DNA from: Sphingobium sp. EP60837
GTDB taxonomy: Bacteria; Pseudomonadota; Alphaproteobacteria; Sphingomonadales; Sphingomonadaceae
NCBI RefSeq assembly: GCF_001658005.1
Contig: NZ_CP015986.1
Span: forward strand, 372,001 to 436,000
Direction: 5' to 3'
DNA: 64,000 nt
This document shows positions 1 through 9,678 of this stretch, piece by piece; within the stretch, counting starts at the first letter, position 1, and the number at the start of each line of letters is the position of its first letter. The notes beneath the pieces were generated by a model that ran no database searches, was not told where the DNA came from, and was given only the letters and a program-made list of their open reading frames with translations. Position numbers and translations under genes: made by a program.

Positions 1-596
1 TTCAGCGGCAACAGCTTGCCGTCCGGCCCCATGATCTCAAACTTGTAGGGGCTGCCCGGCCCCACCTCCGGCAGGAAAATCTCCCACACCCCGGCATCCT
101 GCCGCCGCCGCATCAGGCCCCTGCGCCCGTCCCAGCGGTTGAAGTCTCCCATGACCGACACCCGCTGCGCATTGGGCGCCCAAACGGCGAAATGCGTGCC
201 CTCCACCCCTTCATGGGTGATCAGATGCGCGCCCATCTTGTCGAACAGGCGGCCGTGCGATCCTTCAGCGAAATAATAATCGTCCAGCGGCCCCAGCACC
301 GGGCCAAAGCCATAAGGATCGATCATCCGATATTCGCCGCCATCGGCATAGCTGGCGTGATAGCGCAAAGGCTGGCGCTTTCTGATCGACACCTTGCCTG
401 AAAACAGCCCGCGCGGATCCACCTGCGTCAGTGAACCGGCTTCCTTGCCGTCCAGCCTGTAGGCCGTCACGCTGACTGCTTCGGGCAGCAGCACGCAGGC
501 AGTAAAGCCGTTGCCCGCCGGATGAACGCCAAGCGTCGCGAAAGGATCGTCCTCACGGCCTTCCAGCAGCCGGGCGATCTTTTCCGGAGTCAGCAC
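1..596 (-). CDS. glgB: 1,4-alpha-glucan branching enzyme, N-terminal part (cut by window edge)
   Basis: GlgB makes the alpha-1,6 branches of glycogen in the cytoplasm. About 198 N-terminal residues are present; the catalytic (alpha/beta)8 domain lies beyond position 1. The visible part holds the early beta-sandwich (DDPFATLGVHPAG) and the CBM48 module, with the hallmark stretch THFAVWAPNAQRVSVMGDFN followed by RWDGRR. The start is probably a GTG at 594-596, 20 bases after the glgP stop; no ATG occurs in this frame near the junction. The tight spacing suggests cotranscription with glgP. Identity is clear, the exact start less so. Confidence 0.9.
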   Translation of the reverse strand, partial: MLTPEKIARLLEGREDDPFATLGVHPAGNGFTACVLLPEAVSVTAYRLDGKEAGSLTQVDPRGLFSGKVSIRKRQPLRYHASYADGGEYRMIDPYGFGPVLGPLDDYYFAEGSHGRLFDKMGAHLITHEGVEGTHFAVWAPNAQRVSVMGDFNRWDGRRGLMRRRQDAGVWEIFLPEVGPGSPYKFEIMGPDGKLLPL

Positions 597-615
597 CGCG
601 GCGCGCAGCCCGTCA

Positions 616-3081
616 TCACAGCACCTTCCAGATATCCGTCGCATATTCACGGATGGTCCGGTCCGACGAAAACCATCCCATCCGCGCGACATTATGGATC
701 GCCATCTTGGCCCATTTCGCCTGATCGCGCCAGATGGCATCTACCTTTCTCTGGGCGGCTGAATAGCTGTCGAAATCGGCCGCCACCATGAACCAGTCAT
801 GGTCGTAAAGCCCCTGGATCAGGTCGCGATAGCGGTTCGGCTCGTCCGGCGAAAAGACACCGCTGGCGATAGCCTCCAGCGCCTGCCCCAGTTCGCGGCT
901 CTGCGCGATCACGTTGCGCGGATCATGACCCTGGGCCCGCCGTTCGTTCACCTCCTGCGCGGTCAGGCCAAAGATCACGATATTCTCTTCGCCGACATGG
1001 TCGCGCATCTCGACATTGGCGCCGTCCAGCGTGCCGATGGTCAGCGCGCCGTTGACCGCGAACTTCATGTTCCCGGTGCCGGACGCCTCCATGCCCGCGG
1101 TCGAAATTTGCTCCGACAGGTCCGCTGCGGGGATCATCATCTCAGCCAGCGAAACATTGTAATTAGGCACGAACTGCACCTTCAGCAGCCCCTGCACCGC
1201 AGGGTCGTGATTGACCGCCCGGGCGACGTCTCCCGCCAGCTTTATGATCAGCTTGGCATTATGATAGCTCGGCGCCGCCTTGCCACCGAACAGCTTCACG
1301 CGCGGCACCCAGTCCCGCTCGGGATGCGACCGGATTTGATCGTATAGCGACACCGCTTCGATGATGTTGAGCAGTTGGCGCTTATATTCGTGGATGCGCT
1401 TGATATGGATGTCGAACAGAGCCGCCGGATCTATCCGCGCGTTCACGCGCTGCTTCAGAAGGTCCGCCAGCGCCACCTTGTTGGCGCGCTTTACTGCAAC
1501 GAACTTCTCCTGAAAGGAGGCATCGTCGGCAAAGCGATCCAACTCCCGCAGCGCCTCCGGATCGTCCATGAACCGGTCGCCGATCGCCTCGCGGATCAAC
1601 CCGAAAAGCCCCGGATTGCATTGCATCAGCCACCGGCGGAAGGTAACGCCATTGGTCTTGTTATTGATCCGCGCTGGATAGAGCCGGTGGAAATCGGCGA
1701 ACACCGTTTCCTTCATCAACTCGGTATGCAGCGCCGACACGCCATTGACACTATGCGATCCGGCAAAGGCCAGGTTGCCCATCCGCACCCGCCGCTCGCC
1801 GCCCTCATCGATCAGCGATATACAGCCGATCGCCCGGTCGTCGAAGTGACCCGATCGCCGTGCCTCGCCCAGCAACCGGCTGTTGACGGCATAGACGATC
1901 TGCATGTGCCGGGGCAGCAGCCGCTCGAACAGCGGCACCGGCCAACTCTCCAGCGCCTCGGGCAGCAGCGTGTGGTTGGTATAACTGAACGTCCGCCGCG
2001 TCACGTCCCAGGCTTCGTCGAAATCCAGGCCGTGATCATCCAGCAGGATCCGCATCAGTTCAGCAACCGCCACAGCGGGGTGGGTGTCGTTCAGCTGGAT
2101 CGCGGCCTTGTCCGCCAGCGTGCTGATGTCGCCGAAATATTGGATGTGCCGCCGCACTATGTCCTGCAGCGAAGCGGAGGAGAAGAAATATTCCTGCCGC
2201 AGCCGCAATTCCTGTCCGGCAGGCGAACTGTCCGCAGGATAAAGCACCCGCGTCAGCGCCTCCGCCCGGTTGCTCTCGGCCAGCGCGCCCAGATGGTCGC
2301 CCGCATTGAAGCGGTCGAGCAGGATCGGGTCGATCGGCTGCGCCTCCCACAGCCGCAGCGTGTTGACCCGCTTGCCCCTCCATCCCACGATCGGCGTGTC
2401 ATAGGGCGTGGCGATCACGCGTTCCGTGGGTCGCCAGTGCATCTGGTGCAGCCCTGCATCCGCACCCTCCGCCGGGTCCACCCGTCCGCCGAAGCCGATC
2501 TCGTAACTCGCCTCGCGCCGCTCGAACTCCCATGGATTGCCATGCGTCAGCCAGGTCTCCGGCAGTTCCACCTGCCAGCCGTCCGAAATTTCCTGCCGGA
2601 ACATGCCGTTCACATAGCGGATGCCATAGCCATAAGCTGGCACGTCCACCGTCGCCATGCTCTCCATGAAACAGGCCGCCAGCCGCCCTAGGCCCCCATT
2701 GCCCAGCGCCGCGTCGGGTTCCAGCGCCGCTATGACGTCCAGGTCCACGCCCAATGAATTGAGCGCCGCCTGCACCTCGTCCAGCATCTCCATGTTGGAC
2801 GCCGCATCGCGCATCAGGCGGCCGATCAGAAATTCCAGGCTCAGATAATAGACCCGCCGCCCTTGTTCCTCGTAGGTTTTCTGGGTCGAGGCGATCCAGG
2901 CGTCGATCACGCGGTCGCGGATCGACAGGATCACCGCATGCAACCAGTCGTGGGGCTTTGCAGCCTCCGCATTTTTGCCGATGCGATAGGTCAGCCGCTC
3001 GACGATCTCATGGGCCAGCGCCTGTGGATCGACTTGCCGGGGCGCGGGCTTGGGAAGGGTGGTGTTGCCCTTGAGGTTCAT
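616..3081 (-). CDS. glgP: glycogen/starch/alpha-glucan phosphorylase
   Basis: Phosphorolysis of alpha-1,4-glucans to glucose-1-phosphate, PLP-dependent, cytoplasmic. The product is 821 residues, normal for the family. Visible signatures are GNGGLGRLAACFMES near the N-terminus and the PLP-lysine segment EASGTGNMKFAVNGALTIGT, followed by LDGANVE, near residue 650. I chose the ATG at 3081 because AAGGGGACG precedes it and MNLKGNT begins the protein; the frame stays open to 3123 without a better site. It is followed at 20 bases by glgB, so synthesis and breakdown of glycogen are probably co-expressed. Confidence 0.95.
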   Translation of the reverse strand: MNLKGNTTLPKPAPRQVDPQALAHEIVERLTYRIGKNAEAAKPHDWLHAVILSIRDRVIDAWIASTQKTYEEQGRRVYYLSLEFLIGRLMRDAASNMEMLDEVQAALNSLGVDLDVIAALEPDAALGNGGLGRLAACFMESMATVDVPAYGYGIRYVNGMFRQEISDGWQVELPETWLTHGNPWEFERREASYEIGFGGRVDPAEGADAGLHQMHWRPTERVIATPYDTPIVGWRGKRVNTLRLWEAQPIDPILLDRFNAGDHLGALAESNRAEALTRVLYPADSSPAGQELRLRQEYFFSSASLQDIVRRHIQYFGDISTLADKAAIQLNDTHPAVAVAELMRILLDDHGLDFDEAWDVTRRTFSYTNHTLLPEALESWPVPLFERLLPRHMQIVYAVNSRLLGEARRSGHFDDRAIGCISLIDEGGERRVRMGNLAFAGSHSVNGVSALHTELMKETVFADFHRLYPARINNKTNGVTFRRWLMQCNPGLFGLIREAIGDRFMDDPEALRELDRFADDASFQEKFVAVKRANKVALADLLKQRVNARIDPAALFDIHIKRIHEYKRQLLNIIEAVSLYDQIRSHPERDWVPRVKLFGGKAAPSYHNAKLIIKLAGDVARAVNHDPAVQGLLKVQFVPNYNVSLAEMMIPAADLSEQISTAGMEASGTGNMKFAVNGALTIGTLDGANVEMRDHVGEENIVIFGLTAQEVNERRAQGHDPRNVIAQSRELGQALEAIASGVFSPDEPNRYRDLIQGLYDHDWFMVAADFDSYSAAQRKVDAIWRDQAKWAKMAIHNVARMGWFSSDRTIREYATDIWKVL

Positions 3082-3184
3082 GATTGGCGTCCCCTTGGCT
3101 GAATCCGGCCCCGATGATGGCACAGGCTCCTCACCCTCGCCAACAGCAAATTTTGCAGCGCAGCATGATCCTTATGATTGTGGA

Positions 3185-4384
3185 TCAGCCCCGCCGATCA
3201 CGGATTGCCGCGCGTACGCCCTCGCGCAGCTGGCGGCGCACCGGATAGGCGCTCGATGGCAGATGTTGTGTCAACAAAAGGCCGATAATGCTCTCGCGCG
3301 GATCGATGAAGAAGAAGGTCGAAAACACCCCGCCCCAGAAATGTTCTGCCGTCTTGAGATCGGTCGCAAAGCCGAGGCCGAAGCCAACGCCTGCATAATC
3401 CGCCTCGCTGAACATTGACGATGAGTGACGGGCAAGATCACCGCCGCCCGGCAGATGGTTGGCACGCATGCTGGCGACCGTCGCGGGCTTGAGAAGGCGG
3501 ACGCCATCCAGTTCGCCGCCCCGCAACAGCATCCGGGCGAACCGATTATAATCCGCTGCGGTTGAGATCAGCCCGCCGCCCCCTGAGTGGAACCGAAGCT
3601 TACGCCTCCATCCGCTGCGCGCACCACGGTCGTAAAGCGACAATCGGCCGTCCTGATCCAATTGCCAGGCGTCCGTCATCCGCTCTACCTTCTCCTCGGG
3701 CAGCTCGAAAAATGTGTCCATCATGCCGAGCGGACCGAATATGCGCTGGGATAAGAAGGCATCAAGGGGAAGGCCACTCAGCCGCTCCACAACCACGCCC
3801 AGCACATCGGTGGAAACAGAATAATTCCACCGCTCGCCCGGCGAAAATTCCAGCGGCAGCCCAGCCAGCGCTTCGATGAATTCGTCCGCACTGCGCTTCT
3901 GCTGAAATTCGTCCAACCCCAATTCGCGATAACGCGCATCGATCGAGGTTTGCCGCTGAAGTCCGTAGGTCAGGCCGGACGTATGCCTTAGCAAGTCGAT
4001 CATCCGCATCGGCTGCCGCAACGGCCGCCCATCCGTCCCCACGCGCAGCTTTGAAAATTCCGGCAGGACATGGGTCACCGGATCGTCCAGCGCAACAAGC
4101 CCCTGTTCGACCAGCATCATGAAGGCGGCGGAGGTCACCGGCTTTGTCATCGACGCGATCCGAAACAGCGAGTCATCCACCAACGGTTCCTGCGTCGCGC
4201 GGCCGACCCCGCTCACATGCGACAGCAGCACATGTTCGTCCCGCGAGACCAGTAGTTGCAGATGCGGAAGCTTGCCCGTCGCGACATAATCGGCGTGCAG
4301 CGCGCAAGCTAAAGCATCCAATCGCACCGGGTCCATGCCCGCGGCCTCCGCTGCCGCTACGTCAACCTGCGTCCTCGCCTGCAT
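3185..4384 (-). CDS. beta-lactamase-family serine hydrolase (esterase-like)
   Basis: A 399-residue protein of the class C beta-lactamase / PBP-like fold. The nucleophile motif S-M-T-K is at residues 78-81, inside FRIASMTKPVTSAAF. The second motif is Y188-S-V instead of the Y-x-N of true class C enzymes, and the third is H-S-G-G-G-G late in the protein. Family members with such deviations are usually esterases or peptidases, not drug-resistance enzymes, and no signal peptide is evident, which also argues against a periplasmic beta-lactamase. It stands alone, divergent from the ECF sigma gene. Substrate unknown. Confidence 0.85.
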   Translation of the reverse strand: MQARTQVDVAAAEAAGMDPVRLDALACALHADYVATGKLPHLQLLVSRDEHVLLSHVSGVGRATQEPLVDDSLFRIASMTKPVTSAAFMMLVEQGLVALDDPVTHVLPEFSKLRVGTDGRPLRQPMRMIDLLRHTSGLTYGLQRQTSIDARYRELGLDEFQQKRSADEFIEALAGLPLEFSPGERWNYSVSTDVLGVVVERLSGLPLDAFLSQRIFGPLGMMDTFFELPEEKVERMTDAWQLDQDGRLSLYDRGARSGWRRKLRFHSGGGGLISTAADYNRFARMLLRGGELDGVRLLKPATVASMRANHLPGGGDLARHSSSMFSEADYAGVGFGLGFATDLKTAEHFWGGVFSTFFFIDPRESIIGLLLTQHLPSSAYPVRRQLREGVRAAIRDRRG

Positions 4385-4530
4385 CCTGCCTCCAAACCGG
4401 CTCCTTATTGTCCGCTAAAGCAGCGCGAACTGCAGGACAATGGCGGCGTCGGCTTTCGCTTGTCCATTGCCAAAGCCCTGCGCTGCCCTCTATCTCAACC
4501 TGCCTTCACCTGCACGGGACCCAATAGGGC

Positions 4531-5043
4531 ATGGCCAGCGGCCTATCTGCGATATTTCTGAACAACCGCCCCGCCTTGCTGCGATTCCTGCGCGCGCGCG
4601 GCGCGGGCGACGATGCCGAGGATTTGCTGCAGGACATGTGGATGAAATTGGAGTCGAAGGACCTCGGCCCCGTCTCCGATCCGTTGCCCTATCTCTACCG
4701 CATGGCCAACAATCTCATGCTGGACCGTTATCGCTCAGCCACCCGGCGCGAGCGGAGGGAGCAGCATTGGGCGGAGGGCGGCGGTGGTGTGATGGCTGAC
4801 CCAAGCGAAGACATCGCCGTCGATGAAAGGCTCATTCTCGCCCAGCGCCTGGAAGAGGCCGAAGCCGTGCTGCACGGCCTTGGTCCCCGCGTCGAACTGG
4901 TGTTCCGCCGCTTCCGCATCGAAGGCGTCGGACAGCGCCTCATTGCCGAGGAATTGGGCGTCAGCCTGACCACCGTGGAGAAGGATCTTCAAAAGGCTTA
5001 TCGCGCGCTTATCGCACTCCGGCAAAGGCTGGATACGGAATGA
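4531..5043 (+). CDS. ECF-type RNA polymerase sigma factor (FecI-like)
   Basis: A 170-residue two-domain sigma factor. Sigma region 2 is visible as AEDLLQDMWMKL followed by YLYRMANNLMLDRYR near residues 30-70. Region 4 is the helix-turn-helix stretch LIAEELGVSLTTVEKDLQKA near residues 140-160. The next gene is a FecR-type anti-sigma and the third a TonB-dependent receptor with an N-terminal signalling domain, so this is the sigma factor of a surface-signalling unit that most likely activates the receptor gene in response to its ligand. The 146-base region upstream is shared with the divergent hydrolase. The start has only a modest AGGG ribosome-binding site. Confidence 0.9.
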   Translation: MASGLSAIFLNNRPALLRFLRARGAGDDAEDLLQDMWMKLESKDLGPVSDPLPYLYRMANNLMLDRYRSATRRERREQHWAEGGGGVMADPSEDIAVDERLILAQRLEEAEAVLHGLGPRVELVFRRFRIEGVGQRLIAEELGVSLTTVEKDLQKAYRALIALRQRLDTE

Positions 5044-5080
5044 GCGGGCGCGCGCCGTCTCTCCCGGCATGGGGTCATAT

Positions 5081-6028
5081 ATGACAGGGGCCAGCATAAT
5101 GCTGCACGAGGAAGCGCTCGGATGGGTCATCCGCATGCGCGATCCGGAATTTACAGATTGGGACGCTTTCACCCTCTGGCTGGAAGCAGACCCCGCCCAC
5201 GCGCCTGCCTATGACGCGCTGCTGGCGGCAGACGCTGACCTACCCGACCTCTTGCCCGCGGATCCCATCTTCGTGGGCGCACCCGCCAATGATCCGGGCG
5301 AGCGGCGATGGCGCCCGATGCGCTGGATCGGTGGTGGCGCGCTGGCCGCCGCTTTGGTGGCCCCGCTCTCAATTGGTCTATGGAACCGCACCGACATCTA
5401 CAGCGTCACCACCCGTCCCGGCGAAACCCGCACCATCGCGCTGAATGACGGTACGCGCATCGACCTTAATGGCGGCACGATCCTCAGGCTCGACCATAAT
5501 AATAGCCGCTTCGCCGCCCTCGACAGCGGGGAAGCCGCCTTCACCGTGCGGCACGACCCGCGCAACCCGTTCCGCGTGACCGTTGGCGATGCGCTGTTCG
5601 AGGATGCGGGCACGATCTTCAACATCGTCCACAGCGGCGGGATGACGCGCATCGACGTATCAGAAGGCAAGGTCATCTATAATCCGCAGACGCAGGCCAT
5701 CGCCCTCCCCGCAGGCCGCGCACTAACCCAAGACGCCACCGGCCTGCGCGTCATGAACATCGCCCGTCAAGCCGTCGCAAGCTGGCGTCAGGGACAGCTG
5801 AGCTACGACAATATGCCCGTGGCCCAGATCAGCGCAGACATTGCGAGGTCGCTCGGCGTTCGGCTGGCGACAACGCCAGGCGCAGGCGCTGCCCGCTTCA
5901 CCGGCACCATCCGGCTCGATCGCAACGCCCCCCGCTTTTTCGCCACCGCCGCCCCGCTCATGGGCCTTTCCGCCATCCGGCAAGGCGACGGTTGGTTGCT
6001 GAAGGAAGGGGATGCCGCGCCACGCTGA
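5081..6028 (+). CDS. FecR-family anti-sigma factor / signal transducer
   Basis: A 315-residue inner-membrane regulator. The cytoplasmic N-terminal domain that binds the sigma factor (DUF4880 type) is recognisable as EEALGWVIRMRDPEF and FTLWLEADPAHAPAYD. One membrane segment lies near residues 90-105 (GGALAAALVAPLSIGLW), followed by the periplasmic FecR domain (TRPGETRTIALNDGTRIDLN). Starts at 5069, 5081 and 5099 are possible; 5081 has GGGG six bases upstream. The gene follows the ECF sigma gene after about 40 bases and its end overlaps the receptor gene by 17 bases, so all three are probably one transcript. Confidence 0.88.
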   Translation: MTGASIMLHEEALGWVIRMRDPEFTDWDAFTLWLEADPAHAPAYDALLAADADLPDLLPADPIFVGAPANDPGERRWRPMRWIGGGALAAALVAPLSIGLWNRTDIYSVTTRPGETRTIALNDGTRIDLNGGTILRLDHNNSRFAALDSGEAAFTVRHDPRNPFRVTVGDALFEDAGTIFNIVHSGGMTRIDVSEGKVIYNPQTQAIALPAGRALTQDATGLRVMNIARQAVASWRQGQLSYDNMPVAQISADIARSLGVRLATTPGAGAARFTGTIRLDRNAPRFFATAAPLMGLSAIRQGDGWLLKEGDAAPR

Positions 6029-8444
6029 CGTCCTTTTCGTCACCGCCATAGCCTTAGCGGCCGTATCGCCAGCCAGCGCGGCGGACAGACAGATGATCAG
6101 CATCGCCCCCGGACGGCTGGGCGAGGCGGTGATCGCGCTCGGCCACCAAACCGGGGCCAGCATCGGCATTTCAGACCAGTCGCTAACGGCGCTCCCCACG
6201 CCAGCGGTGCACGGCCACCTGTCCTCGGAAGCCGCCTTGAAACGATTGCTTCGCGGCACCGGCGCGACCCTCCAACGCATTGACGCCAACAGTTGGCGCG
6301 TCATCCGCCGCCTTCCCAAACGCCGTCCCTCTCTCGCCTTCGGTCCACCGCAGCCTCCCCCGGCGGCAACCCCACCCCCGGCGGAAATCATCGTCACCGC
6401 CTCAAAGCGCGACCTTCCCCTGCCGCGCTATCCCGGCATGGTCGAGGCCATCGACTATGGCGCGATTACCAGCGGGGAAGCGGCATCAGGCACGGCCAGC
6501 CTGCTCAGTCGCGTCGCCAGCCTCAGTTCGACCCATGCGGGACCGGGACGGAACAAGCTGTTCCTCCGCGCCATCGCCGACTCCGCCGTCGCTGGCCCTA
6601 CTCAGGCGACGACGGGACAATATCTGGGCGACATGCGCCTCAACTATGCCGCGCCCGATCCAGACCTGCGGCTCTACGACATGCAGGGTGTGGAGGTGCT
6701 GGAAGGGCCACAGGGCACGCTTTATGGTGCGGGATCGCTGGGCGGCATCATCCGCATGATCCCCAATCCGCCCAATCTGACGCGCTATGGCGGCCTACTA
6801 TCCGCGGGCTTCAGCGCAACCCAGCATGGCGACCCCGGCGGCGATCTGTCCGCAACCCTCAATCTCCCCATCGTCGCGGAAAGGCTGGCGCTGCGGCTGG
6901 TTGGATATGGGGTGCGGGAGGGCGGATATATCGACGACGTCCAGCGCAACCGCGACGACGTAAACCGCACCGACATATATGGCGGCCGCGCCACGCTCCG
7001 CTTCGCCCCTACCGAAAACTGGATCATCGACCTCAGCGGAGTGTACCAGCATATCAGCGGGGACGACGCGCAATATGCCGACAAGACGGCTGGCCACCTC
7101 GACCGCGCGTCCAGCGTGGCTCAGCCTTATTCGTCCGACTATGCGCTCGCCAATCTGCGGGTGGAGCGGCAGTGGAGCGACCTTCGCTTCATCTCCTCGA
7201 CCGGCTTTGTCCGGAACATCCTGTCCGAAAGCTATGACGCGACGCAGCCCAACACCCCGGCCAGCCTTTTCCGGCAGCATAATCGCGTAACGATATTCTC
7301 GACCGAAAACCGCCTCGTCCGGGATCTCGAAAATGGCCTGGGCTGGATCCTCGGCGTCTCCTATCTCGAAAGCACATCGACGATCAGCCGCTCGCTGACC
7401 TCGTTCGGCATGGCGCCCGTGGCAGCGCAGGTCATACCGGGCGTGCCCCTTTACGGCTTCGGTATGCCCGCGACGACCACCGGCGTTCGCAACCGCATCC
7501 ATGAAGCCACTCTCTTCGGCGAAGCCTCGTTCGAACCGATAGCCGGGCTTGTCGCGACGCTGGGTGGACGCGTCACTAACAGTCGGCTTTCGGGCCAGGC
7601 GATCGATCCCATCTCGCTGCTGTCCAGCGCCGAGATCGCCCGCGCCGAAGCTGCCGCGGATCGCAACGAAACCATGTTTCTCCCGTCCCTGTCGCTGCTG
7701 AGCGACGCCATCCCCGGCCTTACCCTCTACGCTCGTTTCCAGCAGGGCTTCCGTCCAGGCGGCCTGGCGGTGGACGATCAACATGTGCTGCGCTTCAGCA
7801 ACGACCGCGCATCAACATTGGAACTTGGCATCCGTAAGGGCCTTGCCGGGCGCGATCCGATCGCGATCAGCGCCAATGTCGCCTATACCGACTGGCGAGA
7901 CATCCAGGCGGATGTGATCGATCGGATCGGCCTGCCGGCGACGGCGAATATCGGCGACGGACGCATTTATACGCTCGAAGGCCGCATCGCCGTCAGGCCG
8001 TTGCCCGGCCTCACCCTGGACGGCAGCATCGTCTATAATGACAGCCGCCTCAGCCGCCCTACCCCCTATGTGAGGGCGCTGGCCATCGCCGATCAGTCGA
8101 TGACGCTGCCCAATGTCGCCAACCTCGGCGGCAGGCTAGCGATCGACTATCGCAGTGGGATCAGCAACGACATCAGCCTGAATCTGAATGGATCGGCCCG
8201 CTATGTCGGCAAGTCGCGCGTGGGCATAGGGCCCATCCTTGGCCGCAACCAGGGCGATTATTTCGATACGGCGGTCACCGCCAGCCTTGCGCGCGGTCCC
8301 GTCCAACTCTCGCTTTCCCTCAGCAACATCCTGGACAGCAGCGGCAACCGCTTCTCGCTCGGCACGCCCTTCAACCTGCGCGGCGATTATGTGACGCCGC
8401 TCAGGCCAAGAACGCTCCGGGTCGGCATAGACTTCGCCTTTTAA
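6012..8444 (+). CDS. TonB-dependent outer-membrane receptor with N-terminal signalling (STN) domain
   Basis: An 810-residue receptor. A signal peptide (AVSPASAADR, cleavage after SAA near residue 23) precedes an STN domain near residues 25-95 (ISIAPGRLGEAVIALGHQTG). A TonB-box-like EIIVTASKR follows, then the plug with DMQGVEVLEGPQGTLYGAGS, then the 22-strand barrel ending in LRVGIDFAF with a terminal Phe, as usual for barrel assembly. The STN domain is what talks to the FecR partner just upstream. The ligand is not evident. Siderophores are the common case for FecIRA-type units, but no uptake or reductase gene is adjacent. Confidence 0.92.
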   Translation: MPRHADVLFVTAIALAAVSPASAADRQMISIAPGRLGEAVIALGHQTGASIGISDQSLTALPTPAVHGHLSSEAALKRLLRGTGATLQRIDANSWRVIRRLPKRRPSLAFGPPQPPPAATPPPAEIIVTASKRDLPLPRYPGMVEAIDYGAITSGEAASGTASLLSRVASLSSTHAGPGRNKLFLRAIADSAVAGPTQATTGQYLGDMRLNYAAPDPDLRLYDMQGVEVLEGPQGTLYGAGSLGGIIRMIPNPPNLTRYGGLLSAGFSATQHGDPGGDLSATLNLPIVAERLALRLVGYGVREGGYIDDVQRNRDDVNRTDIYGGRATLRFAPTENWIIDLSGVYQHISGDDAQYADKTAGHLDRASSVAQPYSSDYALANLRVERQWSDLRFISSTGFVRNILSESYDATQPNTPASLFRQHNRVTIFSTENRLVRDLENGLGWILGVSYLESTSTISRSLTSFGMAPVAAQVIPGVPLYGFGMPATTTGVRNRIHEATLFGEASFEPIAGLVATLGGRVTNSRLSGQAIDPISLLSSAEIARAEAAADRNETMFLPSLSLLSDAIPGLTLYARFQQGFRPGGLAVDDQHVLRFSNDRASTLELGIRKGLAGRDPIAISANVAYTDWRDIQADVIDRIGLPATANIGDGRIYTLEGRIAVRPLPGLTLDGSIVYNDSRLSRPTPYVRALAIADQSMTLPNVANLGGRLAIDYRSGISNDISLNLNGSARYVGKSRVGIGPILGRNQGDYFDTAVTASLARGPVQLSLSLSNILDSSGNRFSLGTPFNLRGDYVTPLRPRTLRVGIDFAF

Positions 8445-8645
8445 ATCTTGAAAGTGGCCGTGGCAGATGCGCCCACTTCTCCGTTCGGTTCGAGCGAAGT
8501 CGGGACGCCCCGCGCGGCTTCGCTGGGCAGCAACGCATTTATGTCAGTCATCATGCTCCAAAGAGGACGGCAAACCCCATCCCGCGCCGTCTAGCAGATG
8601 AAAAGCTGGCGGGCGCCACCCCACGACCCTCCTGGTCCGCCGGCC

Positions 8646-8694
8646 CTGCCATGAGGCAGTCCCGCCCCCCGGGACATGCCTTGTGGGCGGGGAC
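8646..8694. terminator. hairpin-rich intergenic segment between convergent genes
   Basis: The 284 bases between the receptor gene and the convergent secreted-protein gene contain no credible gene. They hold TGCC-ATGA-GGCA (8646-8657), GTCCC/GGGAC around a C-run (8659-8675), and an alternative longer pairing of GTCCCGCCC (8659-8667) with GGGCGGGGAC (8685-8694). There is no T-run, so this is at best an imperfect bidirectional terminator. Confidence 0.35.
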
Positions 8695-8728
8695 GCTGCT
8701 TGCTCCTCAGGCGGCGTCCCCCTTGCCC

Positions 8729-9604
8729 TTAGGGGTGAACGGCAAAGTCGAAAATGCGCGCTGATCCGGTGCCATGGCTCCACATCCCCGGCCCCGCCCC
8801 CGCGCTTATCGAGTAGATGAAGCCATATTCGCCCGCCGGGAGATCGGCTGTAGGCGTGACCTTGAACACGCCCGGCGTCACCTGCTCATAGTCGAAGGCG
8901 ATCCGGTCCTTGTCCATGACGCCGGACTTTGCGCCCGCCAGGTTCATGCTCCCCGTCCGCGTCTCGCGCCGGTCCTTCTTGACGTCGAAGCGGATGAGCG
9001 TGAACTCATTGGGTGACGTGATCGCGCTTGCCGGGCCGGATAGCCAGGGTGAAGGCGTGCCGGCCTGGGAAAGGCTGCGGGTCGCTTCATCGAAGTAGAA
9101 ATAGAATGTCGGCCGCGCCCGCCCGGTTCGGACCCTGGCCGTGACATTCGGGATCACCGCCTTGATGCTGAGTGACGCCAGCCCGCCGGTGAAGGCATAG
9201 CCGAGCAGCCCGCCAGTCTTGCTCTGGTTCGACGTCGTCGGGTCGATCCGTACCATGCGCGCGTCGCTCAACAGATACAGGCCCGACGGATGCGGCGTCA
9301 GCGGATCAGGGGAATCGGCGGAATAGGCCGCCTTCGCCGAAACCGCTCCTTGTGAACCGGACTCGATCATCGCTGCGATCACCGGCCCCGGCACGCCGCG
9401 TTTCTTCAGCGCGATCAGGTCGTCCGTCGTCAGCGCATAATTGCCGGCAGACGCCCTGATCTTCCCGATCACCGCGTCATCGCCAAGACCCGCCTGAACC
9501 AGCGCCACGACCATGTCGTTGGTCAGCGTCTCGGCCCGCGCCGTCATCGGCGACAGGCCGGACGCCATCAGCGCCAGCACGGCAATCAGTCTGCCTGCTT
9601 TCAT
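8729..9604 (-). CDS. secreted hypothetical protein with N-terminal helical repeat module
   Basis: A 291-residue protein with a clear signal peptide (MKAGRLIAVLALMASG, cleavage after TARA). Next comes a module of the type LTNDMVVALVQAGLGDDAVI ... TDDLIALKKRGVPGPVIAAM, a pattern found at the N-terminus of many secreted or lipoprotein-like proteins of unknown function. The rest looks beta-rich (TARVRTGRARPTFYFYFDEA) and resembles no enzyme I recognise. The start at 9604 follows a G-rich ribosome-binding stretch; the frame is open to 9655. Monocistronic, convergent with the receptor gene. Function unknown. Confidence 0.75.
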   Translation of the reverse strand: MKAGRLIAVLALMASGLSPMTARAETLTNDMVVALVQAGLGDDAVIGKIRASAGNYALTTDDLIALKKRGVPGPVIAAMIESGSQGAVSAKAAYSADSPDPLTPHPSGLYLLSDARMVRIDPTTSNQSKTGGLLGYAFTGGLASLSIKAVIPNVTARVRTGRARPTFYFYFDEATRSLSQAGTPSPWLSGPASAITSPNEFTLIRFDVKKDRRETRTGSMNLAGAKSGVMDKDRIAFDYEQVTPGVFKVTPTADLPAGEYGFIYSISAGAGPGMWSHGTGSARIFDFAVHP

Positions 9605-9678
9605 GTCCACCCCCCCGTTTGACGGAAGCGCCCCCGCGTCCGCCCGATACCCCAAGGGTTTAGACAGCGGCCTCCGAT

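Noticed and set aside
1375..2691. 438-codon open frame on the + strand
   Set aside because: Shadow of glgP in a high-GC genome; no domain or initiation signal.
3185..4384. Beta-lactamase resistance gene
   Set aside because: SxxK is present, but the second motif is Y-S-V and no signal peptide is visible; the family is mostly esterases and peptidases.
8544..8783. 79-codon frame on the - strand between convergent genes
   Set aside because: Covers the hairpin-rich intergenic sequence, overlaps the secreted-protein gene and has a Pro/Arg-rich translation without any signal.
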